Below are positions 41,020 through 48,677 of a stretch of 48,677 bases of DNA, piece after piece. The translations under genes and the position numbers were made by a program. This DNA is from Gemmatimonadota bacterium. Its GTDB lineage: Bacteria; Latescibacterota; UBA2968; GCA-2709665. Numbering within the stretch: the stretch's first letter is position 1; each line of letters opens with the position of its first letter. The stretch lies in assembly GCA_028873695.1 (NCBI GenBank), contig JAPPNU010000049.1:1-48677 (forward strand), in the 5' to 3' direction. Under the pieces are notes generated by a model. That model was not told the DNA's origin and searched no databases. It was given only the letters and a program-made list of their open reading frames with translations.

Positions 41020-42909
41020 TCAGATGAACTTCACGCTCCGGACCTCGCGGTTGGCCAGGCGGATGCCCCGGGCCCTGTTGCCGCGGACCGGATAGTCGGC
41101 AATGGCGAATTCCTCTTCCGTGATTCTCACGCGTGGTTTGGGCTTGAAGTTAGCCTGTATCGTACGCCTGGAGTCGGTCGTGAGTTTCAGGATACGGCAG
41201 CCTTCCGGCGCCAGTTCATACCCCCGGTTCAGGATGAATTTGTCGATTTTGCACCGTTTGATGTAGAGATATCCGGTCCTGTTCTCCTTGTAGAAGATAT
41301 TGTAGACGCGGTCTTCGTCCACGAATCCGCAGAACAGCATGCCTTTGTCCACGAAGAGCTTTTCGGGGGCGTCCACCACGGAGTACGTTCCTGACTTGCG
41401 GATTACCAGAACGCGGTCGTACGGAGACACGTCAAAAAGGGCGACGCCGCTGACCTCGTGGCCAAGGTAACCGGAATTCCTGTCGTAGCGCAGCTTGAGA
41501 TTGCGCTGGGCGGCCTCCCGGACGTCCACTTTCCGGATGCTGGCGATCTCCGTCTTCCGGGGGTGATCGGCCCGATATTTCTCTATGATCCCTTCGACAA
41601 ACCCGATGGCGTAGGCCTGGATGCCGCGAAGGTTGGCGCGGACCTCCCTCAGACGCCTGCGGATTTCCTGCATTTCCTCCTGGGCCTTGTTGATATCGTA
41701 GAGCGAGATGCGCCTGATGGGGATCTTGAGCAGGTTATCCACGTCCTCACGCGAGACCTCCTTCCTTATGTTCTCGTTGAAGTGTTCGAGCCCGTCGAAC
41801 ACCGCACGGTAGATGTCCTCGGAGGTGGTCTCCTCTTCGATGCGCTTGTAAATCCGGTTTTCGATAAAGATCTGTTCGAGGGTCTTCGCGTGATGCCGTG
41901 CGTTCAACCGGCGCTCTTCGAGTTTGAGTTCGGTCCTGAGCAGCTCGACCAGACGGTCCGTATTGTATCGGATCACATCGGTCACGGTGGTAATCTGCGG
42001 CCGGTTCTCGCGAATGACCAGCAGATTCGCCGCAATCGACGTCTCGCAGTCCGTAAACGCATAGAGTGCGTCAACGGTATCTTTGGTATGCACGCCCCGG
42101 GCCAGCTGGATTTCGATTTCCACCTGATCGGTCGTATAGTCGCTGATACCCGAGATTTTCAGTTTGCCTTTTTTGGAAGCGTCTTCGATCGAGGCGATAA
42201 GGGTCTCGGTTGTCGTGCCGAAAGGCAGTTCGCGCACGATGATGCGTTTCGGGTCCTTTGTATCCAGTTTTGCCCGGGCGAGGACCTTTCCGTTCCCGTC
42301 GTCATATTGAGAGACATCCACGATCCCGCCCGTTGGAAAATCGGGATAGAGACTGGTCGGTCTGTCCTGCAGGCAGGCGATCTGCGCCTCGAGCAGTTCG
42401 ATCAGGTTGTGCGGGAGGATCCGGGTGGTCATGCCCGCGGCAATGCCCTCTGAGCCAATAGCGAGCAGGACCGGGATCTTCGCGGGAAAGGCCAGCGGCT
42501 CGCGGTTGCGGCCGTCGTACGAATCTTCGAATTCGGTCGTCTCCGGGTTGAACAGGACCTCTCTTGCCAGAGGCGTGAGCCGGCACTCGATATAGCGCGC
42601 CGCGGAGGCCTCGTCGCCCGTGAAGATGTTGCCGAAATTGCCCTGCCTGTCAATGAACAGCTCCTTGTTGGCCAGATTGACCAGGGCGCCGAAGATCGAA
42701 AGGTCCCCGTGGGGATGGTACCTCATGGTCTGGCCCACGACGTTGGCGACCTTGTGGTACTTGCCGTCGTCCATCTCGTGGAGGGCGTGCAGTATGCGCC
42801 GCTGAACCGGCTTGAAGCCGTCGTCTATACTGGGGATCGCCCGGTTCTTGATGGAATAGGACGCAAACTCGAGATAGTACTTGTCGTAAAGCGTATCGAC
42901 GTATGCCAC
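41020..42909 (-). CDS. parC: Type IIA topoisomerase subunit A (ParC-like)
   Basis: 629-residue DNA-cleaving subunit of topoisomerase IV/gyrase type. The N-terminus contains the RRILHALHEMDDGK fold and TMRYHPHGD motif of the winged-helix region. The catalytic Tyr106 is in ASAARYIECRL, where the canonical context is A-x-R-Y-T-E. The C-terminal beta-pinwheel is short, with only a few blade-like repeats, as in Bacteroidetes/Chlamydiae-type ParC; true gyrase A is much longer. GTG start with GAGGAG 6 nt upstream. It lies 89 bp after ParE, so the two are co-transcribed; a hairpin sits between them. Confidence 0.88.
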   Translation of the reverse strand: MAYVDTLYDKYYLEFASYSIKNRAIPSIDDGFKPVQRRILHALHEMDDGKYHKVANVVGQTMRYHPHGDLSIFGALVNLANKELFIDRQGNFGNIFTGDEASAARYIECRLTPLAREVLFNPETTEFEDSYDGRNREPLAFPAKIPVLLAIGSEGIAAGMTTRILPHNLIELLEAQIACLQDRPTSLYPDFPTGGIVDVSQYDDGNGKVLARAKLDTKDPKRIIVRELPFGTTTETLIASIEDASKKGKLKISGISDYTTDQVEIEIQLARGVHTKDTVDALYAFTDCETSIAANLLVIRENRPQITTVTDVIRYNTDRLVELLRTELKLEERRLNARHHAKTLEQIFIENRIYKRIEEETTSEDIYRAVFDGLEHFNENIRKEVSREDVDNLLKIPIRRISLYDINKAQEEMQEIRRRLREVRANLRGIQAYAIGFVEGIIEKYRADHPRKTEIASIRKVDVREAAQRNLKLRYDRNSGYLGHEVSGVALFDVSPYDRVLVIRKSGTYSVVDAPEKLFVDKGMLFCGFVDEDRVYNIFYKENRTGYLYIKRCKIDKFILNRGYELAPEGCRILKLTTDSRRTIQANFKPKPRVRITEEEFAIADYPVRGNRARGIRLANREVRSVKFI

Positions 42910-42944
42910 GGTTTCTCCTCTTTACCGTTCGACATCAAGACTTC

Positions 42945-42973
42945 AGGGGCCAGGCGGCACGCTCCTGACCCCT
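42945..42973 (-). promoter_or_regulatory. Hairpin between parE and parC
   Basis: CCTGACCCCT (42964-42973) and AGGGGCCAGG (42945-42954) are complementary over 10 bp with one wobble, loop CGGCACGCT, in the 89-bp gap. There is no T-run, so it may modulate the ratio of the two subunits or stabilise mRNA. Confidence 0.45.
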
Positions 42974-42998
42974 TCATTTACGGGGGTTAACCCGATAT

Positions 42999-44900
42999 TC
43001 AGATCAGATTCTCGATGATGTAGTCCCTGCGTTCGGGTGTGTTTTTGCCCATGTAAAAGCGGAGCGTGTTGGCGATTTCGGATATGGAACGGATATTGAC
43101 TTTGACCAGCCGCATATCTTCCCCGATGAACTGACCGAATTCTTTCGGCGAGATCTCCCCGAGCCCCTTAAACCGTGTAATCTCGGGGTTCTTGACCTCT
43201 TCCAGGGCGCTGTCGCGCTCCCGGTTGCTGTAACAGTAGCGCGTGACCTTGCTGTTTCGGACGCGGAAGAGCGGTGTTTCCAGGATATAGAGATGGCCGG
43301 CCAGCACCAGTTCCTCGAAATAATTAAGGAAATACGTGAGGAGCAGATACCGGATGTGGTAACCGTCGTGGTCGGCATCGGTGGCAATGACGATCTTGTT
43401 GAAACGCAGGTTTTCGATGCCGTCTTCGATACCGAGCGCCATCATGAGATTGTACAATTCCACGTTCTTGTACACCGCGGCCTTGTTCTTTCCGAATACG
43501 TTCAGTGGAACGCCCTTCAGGCCGAAGATCGCCTGGCTGTGGACGTCGCGCGCGGCGACCATGGACCCCGCCGCCGAAGGCCCTTCGGTGATGAAGATGG
43601 TTGAGTCTTCGCCGTTCTTCTTGTGCCCGAGGTGGAATTTGCAGTCCTTGAAGTGGGGGATCTTGATTGCGATTTTCCGGGCGGCCTCCTTGGCCTCTTT
43701 CTTGACGGCGTTGAGTTCCTTTCTCAACTTCTCGTTCTGTTCGATCTTCTCGGACAGGCGCTGGGCCGCGGTCTGGTTCCTGTGAAGGAGGTCCACCACG
43801 GCGCTCTTGACCTCCGCGACAATCCACCCCCGAATATCCGTATTCCCCAGTTTGTTCTTGGTCTGCGACTCGAAAACAGGCGCCTTGAGCTTGACCGCCA
43901 CGGCGCCGGAGATGCTCTCCCGGACGTCGATGCCGTTGTAGTTCCTCTTGAAGAACTCATTCACGCCCTTGAGGATGCCCTCGCGAAAGGCGCTCTGGTG
44001 GGCCCCGCCGTCGCTGGTGTGTTGGCCGTTGACGAATGAGAAATACGTTTCCCCATAGCTGGCCGTGTGGCTGAACGCGAACTCGAGGTACTGGGTCTTG
44101 TGATACAATGGCTCATAGAGGGCGGTCTCGCCGACTTCGCGGGTGAGGAAGTCCAGCAATCCGTTTCGGGATACGAATCGTTCCCTGTTGAACACGAGCG
44201 AGAGTCCGCTATTCAGGCACGCGTAGTTCCACAGTCTCTGCCGGACGTAATCGAAGTTGAACGCGAAGTCATCGCCGAAGATCTGAACATCGGGCAGGAA
44301 CTCGAAGTAGGAGCCGTCGGGTTCGCCTGGCTTCAGGCCCCTGATTTTCTTCTTCAATCGGCCGCGTTCGAAGCGGGCTTCGAAGTATTCTCCTTCCCGG
44401 AAGGCAACCGCCCTGAAGTCGGAAGACAGTGCGTTGACCGCCTTGGTGCCCACGCCGTTGAGGCCCACGCTGAACTGGAACACGTCATCGTTATATTTCG
44501 CGCCGGTATTGATGATGGAAACGCAGTCGATCACCTTGCCCAGGGGAATGCCGCGGCCGTAGTCCCGGACCCGGACCCGGTTGTCTTCGATGCTGACGTC
44601 GATCTTTTTCCCGTAGCCCATGATGAATTCGTCTACGGCATTGTCGATGACTTCCTTGAGGAGAACGTAGATGCCGTCGTCCGGATTCGAACCGTCGCCC
44701 AGACGGCCGATGTACATCCCCGTGCGGAGGCGGATGTGTTCCAGTGAGCTGAGCGTTTTGACCTTGGACTCGTCGTACCCGTGTTCGGGTGACGCGCCAT
44801 TCTCTCGCTTTCGGGACGACGCCGGGGTAGACGCGGGTTTCCCGTTGATGGAAAGCGAGAGCTGACCCGGACTGCGCAATGTCGATTTCGTTTCAGGCAT
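42999..44900 (-). CDS. parE: Type IIA topoisomerase subunit B (ParE-like)
   Basis: 633-residue ATPase/TOPRIM subunit. GHKL ATPase motifs: EVIDNAVDE (Glu83, Asn87), RDYGRGIP, GLNGVGTKAVNALS. TOPRIM: TEGPSAAGS at residues 438-446, DADHDGYHI at 508-516, and GLGEISPKEF later. The canonical TOPRIM start is EGDSA; here it reads EGPSA, with Asp replaced by Pro. A region of about 30 residues around 375-415 is a charged coiled-coil. It resembles the Bacteroidetes-type ParE. AAAGGTGG precedes ATG 44900. The A subunit follows on the same strand. Confidence 0.9.
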   Translation of the reverse strand: MPETKSTLRSPGQLSLSINGKPASTPASSRKRENGASPEHGYDESKVKTLSSLEHIRLRTGMYIGRLGDGSNPDDGIYVLLKEVIDNAVDEFIMGYGKKIDVSIEDNRVRVRDYGRGIPLGKVIDCVSIINTGAKYNDDVFQFSVGLNGVGTKAVNALSSDFRAVAFREGEYFEARFERGRLKKKIRGLKPGEPDGSYFEFLPDVQIFGDDFAFNFDYVRQRLWNYACLNSGLSLVFNRERFVSRNGLLDFLTREVGETALYEPLYHKTQYLEFAFSHTASYGETYFSFVNGQHTSDGGAHQSAFREGILKGVNEFFKRNYNGIDVRESISGAVAVKLKAPVFESQTKNKLGNTDIRGWIVAEVKSAVVDLLHRNQTAAQRLSEKIEQNEKLRKELNAVKKEAKEAARKIAIKIPHFKDCKFHLGHKKNGEDSTIFITEGPSAAGSMVAARDVHSQAIFGLKGVPLNVFGKNKAAVYKNVELYNLMMALGIEDGIENLRFNKIVIATDADHDGYHIRYLLLTYFLNYFEELVLAGHLYILETPLFRVRNSKVTRYCYSNRERDSALEEVKNPEITRFKGLGEISPKEFGQFIGEDMRLVKVNIRSISEIANTLRFYMGKNTPERRDYIIENLI

Positions 44901-45137
44901 AACCCACCTTTCGGGATCGCTGGAAGACGCGATTCCGCGCGGCGAACGTACAGCCGGGGAGAAAGGCGAACCTGGCGGGGGCTCAGGTCGGAATGGGTCC
45001 TAAAAAGAACCTAACTGTGGGGAAATAAAGGGGAAAGGTAGCACTATAATATAGTGCATCTTTGTTCATCTTTCAAGGTGTTTTTTGTGCAGGCGCGCCA
45101 GACGGTCCGGATGGCACAATGACGGGGAATGGGCCTT
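44901..45137. other. Spacer upstream of parE with palindrome
   Basis: No gene. The likely parE promoter region; it contains the GCACTAT palindrome described separately. Confidence 0.5.
45041..45057. promoter_or_regulatory. 7-bp palindrome upstream of parE
   Basis: GCACTAT-AAT-ATAGTGC, about 140 bp before the parE start. It could be an operator or a chance palindrome. Confidence 0.3.
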
Positions 45138-45590
45138 TCAGGTCTCCCGGATCGCGTAGGTGAGCACGTCAACAGCCTGTTCCGGCGTCTCCGCCACCGC
45201 CAGCGCCGCCGAGTCGACCTCCTTGAGCGCGTGGGCGATGCCGGCGTCGTGAATCACGATAATGGGTTTGCCCAGGGCAGCGGCGAAGCCGGCGTCGAAT
45301 GCCGCGTTCCACTGCCGGTAATCGCCTCCGAAACGCACCACCACCACGTCGGCATCGCCAATGAGCGTCCGGGTCCGGATGGCGTTGATCTTCGCGCCCT
45401 TGTGGTCCTTCCAGAAAGAGGATGCCTCGGGGCCCAGCATATCCACGCCGCAGTTGTCGCTGGCGGCGTGGTCGGTCACCGGCGCCGTGAACGAAACGGG
45501 AAGCCCCCTTTCCGACGCGGCGCTTACAATCCGGTCCCGCCAGTCGCTGTGGATTTCGCCGGCCAGGTACACCTTCCATCGTTTCGACAT
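45138..45590 (-). CDS. ytoQ: YtoQ family protein
   Basis: 150-residue protein of the YtoQ family, related to the nucleoside 2-deoxyribosyltransferase-like fold. Typical conserved blocks: KVYLAGEIHSDWRD at the start, FTAPVTDHAASDNCG, WKDHKGAKINAIRT, VVVRFGGDYRQWNAAFDAG and LGKPIIVIHD. Full length for the family. The ATG at 45590 has GGAG upstream; the frame is open 10 codons more. Molecular function of the family is not established. Monocistronic, upstream of the topoisomerase pair. Confidence 0.88.
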   Translation of the reverse strand: MSKRWKVYLAGEIHSDWRDRIVSAASERGLPVSFTAPVTDHAASDNCGVDMLGPEASSFWKDHKGAKINAIRTRTLIGDADVVVVRFGGDYRQWNAAFDAGFAAALGKPIIVIHDAGIAHALKEVDSAALAVAETPEQAVDVLTYAIRET

Positions 45591-46093
45591 TCTCTGGACT
45601 CCTGTTATTACTGGGAGCATTAAATGGTTGACGCTGCCAGCCTTAATTCGAACGTAAACAAACGTTAATTTACCACAAAAAGCACAAAAGGCACAGAAGG
45701 ACCCAAAGCCAACCCGTGTGATGATACGCCAACCGTCCGGATGGAATCTGGGCGTTGTTCGTTACTCCCACTCAGGCGGTCACAGAATAAAACCTCAACC
45801 ATTTTGTGTTTTTGTGCCTTTTGTGGCTATTGCTTTTGGTGGATCAATGGGGAAAAGAAGCACATAAGGCAAAGAAGGATTATTACGGGGAGCGTCATAT
45901 AATTGACGCAATTAGACGGCGAGGAAGCGTACCCATGTGACCTGAAAATAGCGTTTGTTACCAGAAGTGGCAAATGATCCACGTCTATGCCCCTTACGTC
46001 GGAATACGTGCATCCCGGCTCTGAATCGCCCCGGTTCCCAGGCTGTCTACGTCGCATTCACATTCACTTGTGTGGAATGAAGATTCTTTTCGG
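45591..46093. other. Repeat-containing intergenic spacer
   Basis: No gene. Contains an ACAAAAAGCACAAAAGGCAC-type repeat near 45673-45702 and its inverted counterpart near 45809-45832, about 110 bp apart, plus a further degenerate copy near 45856. Both arms match the T/G-rich repeat at 15808-15835 in one or the other orientation. Confidence 0.5.
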
Positions 46094-47221
46094 TCAGTCC
46101 TTCACGACCCGGGTGTGCGTGTACTGGTTTGAGTAGTTTCTCATATTTCCCGTGGCGTAGACCTGCTTGATCGCCGTCGCCGGGAGCCAATGGATGAACC
46201 AGTTGTTGTAGACGTCGCAGATGTCCTGTGGTATGCCCCGGATGACCACCGCCTCCACGTCGACGGCGAGAAACGTGTTGTGGTGGATGAGAATAACGTT
46301 TCCGGCAATGTCGGTTCCGTCTTCGCGGTCTCTGCCGCCGTGCATGTCGAAGCTGTGGCTGTTGGCATTCTCCAGGACCATGTTGTATCTGGCCTCGTAG
46401 CTGGTATTCGGCCTGCCCGTGCCTGCGATGTGGTGCCGGCACCAGTCGAACAGGTTCGCTTCGATGAGCGCTTCGGAATTGTCCATCACCACGCCGTAAC
46501 CGAGGCCGTGGCGCTGATTATGATGGATATAGTTGTGGTGGATGTGGTTGTCCATTGAATTCCTCCGGAGAAAAATCGCGCCGTGGCTCCAGCCCCAGAG
46601 TTCGCAGTTGTCCACTTCCAGCCTCGGTTGGAAGGTCTCGATAGCCCTGGAGTTGGGGATGCTGTAGAACCGCCCTTCCGACAGGAGCTGCGTCATCTGT
46701 TCGGTGCGCCTCATGGTGTCCGGACCCTCCAGCCGGAGGCCGGTCAGCCGAACGTCGGGACCGATGGCGACAAAGAGCGGGGCCGTATCCAGCTGTTCCG
46801 AAAATATGAGGCCGCCGTCGGAATCGGGCTTGCCCCTGCCGCTGGCCAGCGTGACGCCCGCCCGGATCTCGATGTCCGTGTCGCCGGTCAGGTCCACCCT
46901 CGCGGTATCCGCCACGTAGACCACCTGCCCCCCCGTCGCCTGCTTCAGCGCATCCAGCAGTTCTGCGCGGCTGGTGACGAAGTAGTCGTACTCCTCAACA
47001 AGCTGATCGTATCCCTCGCCTCCGCCGATGGGATTGCCGGTGGGGTTCGAGTCGGCCCCGAACTTGTCGTCGGATAGCAGCGCACGGTTGCTCAGGTCCC
47101 GTCCGCCCGTCGGTTCGGTGGGCTCCGGTTCGGGCGCAGGGGGCGTTTCCTTGCCGCCGCAGGACGCGACAAAGAACAGCACCGCGAGACAGGCAATCAG
47201 CCTGTAAACGGATGTTGTCAT
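46094..47221 (-). CDS. Parallel beta-helix lipoprotein (A)
   Basis: 375-residue secreted right-handed beta-helix protein. Signal peptide and lipobox (VASC, Cys21) at the N-terminus, then a Pro/Glu-rich linker of about 20 residues, then the GNPIGGGEGY entry motif and PbH1 repeats. The shared core is GVTLASGRGKPDSDGG, DNCELWGWSHGAIFL, HHNYIHHNQRHGLGYGV and FDMHGGRDREDGT. It is the neighbour and close paralogue of the lipoprotein at 47300 and more distant from the cytoplasmic one at 9080. Probably envelope-attached, acting on or binding a glycan. Start ATG 47221 with GAGG upstream. Confidence 0.85.
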   Translation of the reverse strand: MTTSVYRLIACLAVLFFVASCGGKETPPAPEPEPTEPTGGRDLSNRALLSDDKFGADSNPTGNPIGGGEGYDQLVEEYDYFVTSRAELLDALKQATGGQVVYVADTARVDLTGDTDIEIRAGVTLASGRGKPDSDGGLIFSEQLDTAPLFVAIGPDVRLTGLRLEGPDTMRRTEQMTQLLSEGRFYSIPNSRAIETFQPRLEVDNCELWGWSHGAIFLRRNSMDNHIHHNYIHHNQRHGLGYGVVMDNSEALIEANLFDWCRHHIAGTGRPNTSYEARYNMVLENANSHSFDMHGGRDREDGTDIAGNVILIHHNTFLAVDVEAVVIRGIPQDICDVYNNWFIHWLPATAIKQVYATGNMRNYSNQYTHTRVVKD

Positions 47222-47299
47222 ATCGTACCTCATCCCGCGGTGAAGATCGATCCGCTCACCATCGCGTATCTTTTCCACAGACCGTCAATCGCATATTTC

Positions 47300-48433
47300 T
47301 CAGTCCTTGGCGACCCGATCGTTGGTGTACTGGTTCGAGTAGTGGCGGACGTTGCCCTTGGCGTTGGTCTGTTTGACGGCGACGCTCGGGACAAAGTGGA
47401 TGAACCAGTTGTTGTAGATGTCGCAGTATTCTTCGGGTACGCCCCGGATGACGACAGCCGCCACGTCGATGGCCAGAAACGTGTTGTGATGTATGGTAAT
47501 AACGGTGCCGGCGACGTCCGTACCGTCGCCCCGGTCCCTGCCGCCGTGCATGTCGAAGCTGTGGCTGTTGGCGTTTTCCAGGACCAGGTTGTACCGGGCC
47601 TCGTAGCTCGTGCCGGGCCTGCCCGTACCGGCAATGTGGTGCCGGCCCCAGTCGAAGAGGTTGGCCTCGATCAGCGCTTCCGACTGGTCCATCACCACGC
47701 CGTAGCCCAGACCGTGGCGCTGGTTGTGGTGGAAATAGTTGTGGTGGATATGGTTGTCCGTGGAATTGGCGCGGAGGAAAATCGCGCCGTGGCTCCAGCC
47801 CCAGAGTTCGCAATTGTCCACTTCCAGCCGGGATTCAAAGGTTTCGATGCCCCGGGAGTTGGGGATGCTGTAGTACCGCCCTTCCGCGCTGAGCTGCCTC
47901 ATTTGCTCAGTGCGCCTCATCGTGTCCGGGCCCTCCAGCCGGAGTCCGGTCACGCGCACGCCGGGACCGGTGGCGACAAAGAGCGGAATCGTCTCCAGTT
48001 CCTTTGAGTAAACCAGGCCGCCCTCGGTATCGGGCTTACCGCGGCCGCTGGCCAGCGTGACGCCGCCGGCGATCTCGATCTTCTGGTCGCCCGTAAGGTC
48101 CACCCTTGCGGAGTCCGCCAGATAGACCACCTGTCCCGCCGTCGCCTGCTCGAGCGCGTCCAGCAGTTCCGCCCGGTTGGTGACGAGATAGTCGTGTTCC
48201 TCGACCAGTCGGTCGTATCCTTCACCCCCGCCGATGGGGTTGCCCGTGGGGTTCGAGTCGGCGCCGAAGGTGCTGTCCGACAGCAGGGGCCTGGGCTGCC
48301 GGGGGGTGTTCTCAGTGGTCTCGGCGGGCGCCGGCTCCGGCGCCGTGGAGGAGGGCTTTTCCTCCCCGCCGCAGGCCGCAAGGAATACCGGAACGGCGAG
48401 ACAGGCGAGCGTTCTGCAAAGGATCGTTTTCAT
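47300..48433 (-). CDS. Parallel beta-helix lipoprotein (B)
   Basis: 377-residue paralogue of the lipoprotein at 46094. Signal peptide and lipobox (LAAC, Cys21), a Pro/Thr/Ala-rich linker of about 25 residues, then the same beta-helix with GADSNPTGNPIGGGEGY and DNCELWGWSHGAIFL. The two genes are in tandem, 78 bp apart, and are similar enough that long stretches of DNA match, so gene conversion or recombination between them is plausible. Start ATG 48433 with GAGG upstream; the frame is open 44 codons further without support. An upstream repeat block abuts the start. Confidence 0.88.
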   Translation of the reverse strand: MKTILCRTLACLAVPVFLAACGGEEKPSSTAPEPAPAETTENTPRQPRPLLSDSTFGADSNPTGNPIGGGEGYDRLVEEHDYLVTNRAELLDALEQATAGQVVYLADSARVDLTGDQKIEIAGGVTLASGRGKPDTEGGLVYSKELETIPLFVATGPGVRVTGLRLEGPDTMRRTEQMRQLSAEGRYYSIPNSRGIETFESRLEVDNCELWGWSHGAIFLRANSTDNHIHHNYFHHNQRHGLGYGVVMDQSEALIEANLFDWGRHHIAGTGRPGTSYEARYNLVLENANSHSFDMHGGRDRGDGTDVAGTVITIHHNTFLAIDVAAVVIRGVPEEYCDIYNNWFIHFVPSVAVKQTNAKGNVRHYSNQYTNDRVAKD

Positions 48434-48677
48434 AAAGACCTCACACATTGACGCCGAGGAGACCTCTCCCCCCATCCACCGCTCCTGGAAGGAAAGCGGT
48501 AGCAAACGCGGGACTGGCCTCACACGGAGACACGAAGGCACAAAGACACAAAGAAAAAGCAGCAAAGACAGCTATCAGTCGTCAGCTAAGATCAAATGCA
48601 AAGCCAAGAATCCCCTACTCCTCAAATTCCCTGCCTACGGCGTGTTCCTTTTGAAGCGACCAAAAGGAACCAAAAGT
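48434..48677. repeat. Terminal repeat block (copy C of 55-bp repeat, AGCTGA array)
   Basis: Contains an AGCTGA-type array (48569-48588) and the exact 55-bp repeat at 48623-48677, which runs off the window end. Also an A/C-rich degenerate repeat (about 48525-48560) of the CACAAAG type. Confidence 0.8.

Noticed and set aside
44680..44700. tRNA T-loop-like GGATTCGAACC string
   Set aside because: It lies inside the parE coding sequence and no cloverleaf can be built around it.

Overview
The window is a high-GC chromosomal segment from an uncultivated-looking bacterium. It has about 37 protein genes, mostly single transcription units separated by repeat-rich spacers. The gene content suggests a heterotrophic 'oxidoreductase-rich' lineage of the Latescibacterota/Poribacteria/Planctomycete-adjacent kind. 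That content is three phytanoyl-CoA dioxygenase-like proteins, two Ldh-family dehydrogenases, Gfo/Idh/MocA, enolase-superfamily, HpcH/HpaI aldolase, DUF1080, sialidase-like and heparinase-like enzymes, and a Bacteroidetes-like ParE/ParC pair. This placement is an inference from gene content only; there is no rRNA or tRNA gene in the window.

Layout. 0.3-0.9 kb: GNAT acetyltransferase, then 1.1 kb of stacked intergenic repeats. 2.0-3.7 kb: two-gene aconitase X operon. 3.8-7.1 kb: small membrane protein, chloramphenicol-phosphotransferase-like kinase, beta-propeller lipoprotein and a truncated redoxin. 7.2-10.1 kb: compact operon of metallo-beta-lactamase-fold hydrolase, D-2-hydroxyacid dehydrogenase and parallel beta-helix protein. 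10.3-13.1 kb: RCK potassium channel and an amidotransferase-like/polysaccharide-deacetylase-like fusion. 13.3-14.4 kb: an AT-richer patch with a SLATT-like 2-TM protein and an unknown protein. 14.8-32.7 kb: scattered sugar-acid and small-molecule catabolism genes. 33.4-37.7 kb: Gfo/Idh/MocA, Ldh-type dehydrogenase, heparinase II/III-like protein. 37.8-38.6 kb: an AT-rich NYN-domain ribonuclease-like gene, interrupted by one TAA and preceded by a long nested hairpin. 38.7-39.9 kb: a thioredoxin-like gene read through an in-frame TGA in a Cys-Val-TGA context, a candidate selenoprotein. 40.2-45.6 kb: SDR, ParC, ParE, YtoQ. 46.1-48.4 kb: tandem beta-helix lipoproteins paralogous to the 9.1 kb gene.

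Working together: the oxidoreductases, aldolase, dehydratase and enolase-superfamily genes fit degradation of sugar acids or related hydroxyacids. The sialidase-like, DUF1080, heparinase-like and one beta-helix protein carry no visible signal peptide, which suggests carbohydrate processing in the cytoplasm. ParE/ParC are housekeeping topoisomerase subunits. Spacers hold at least five families of short palindromic or modular repeats, one MITE-like element and several clear intrinsic terminators.
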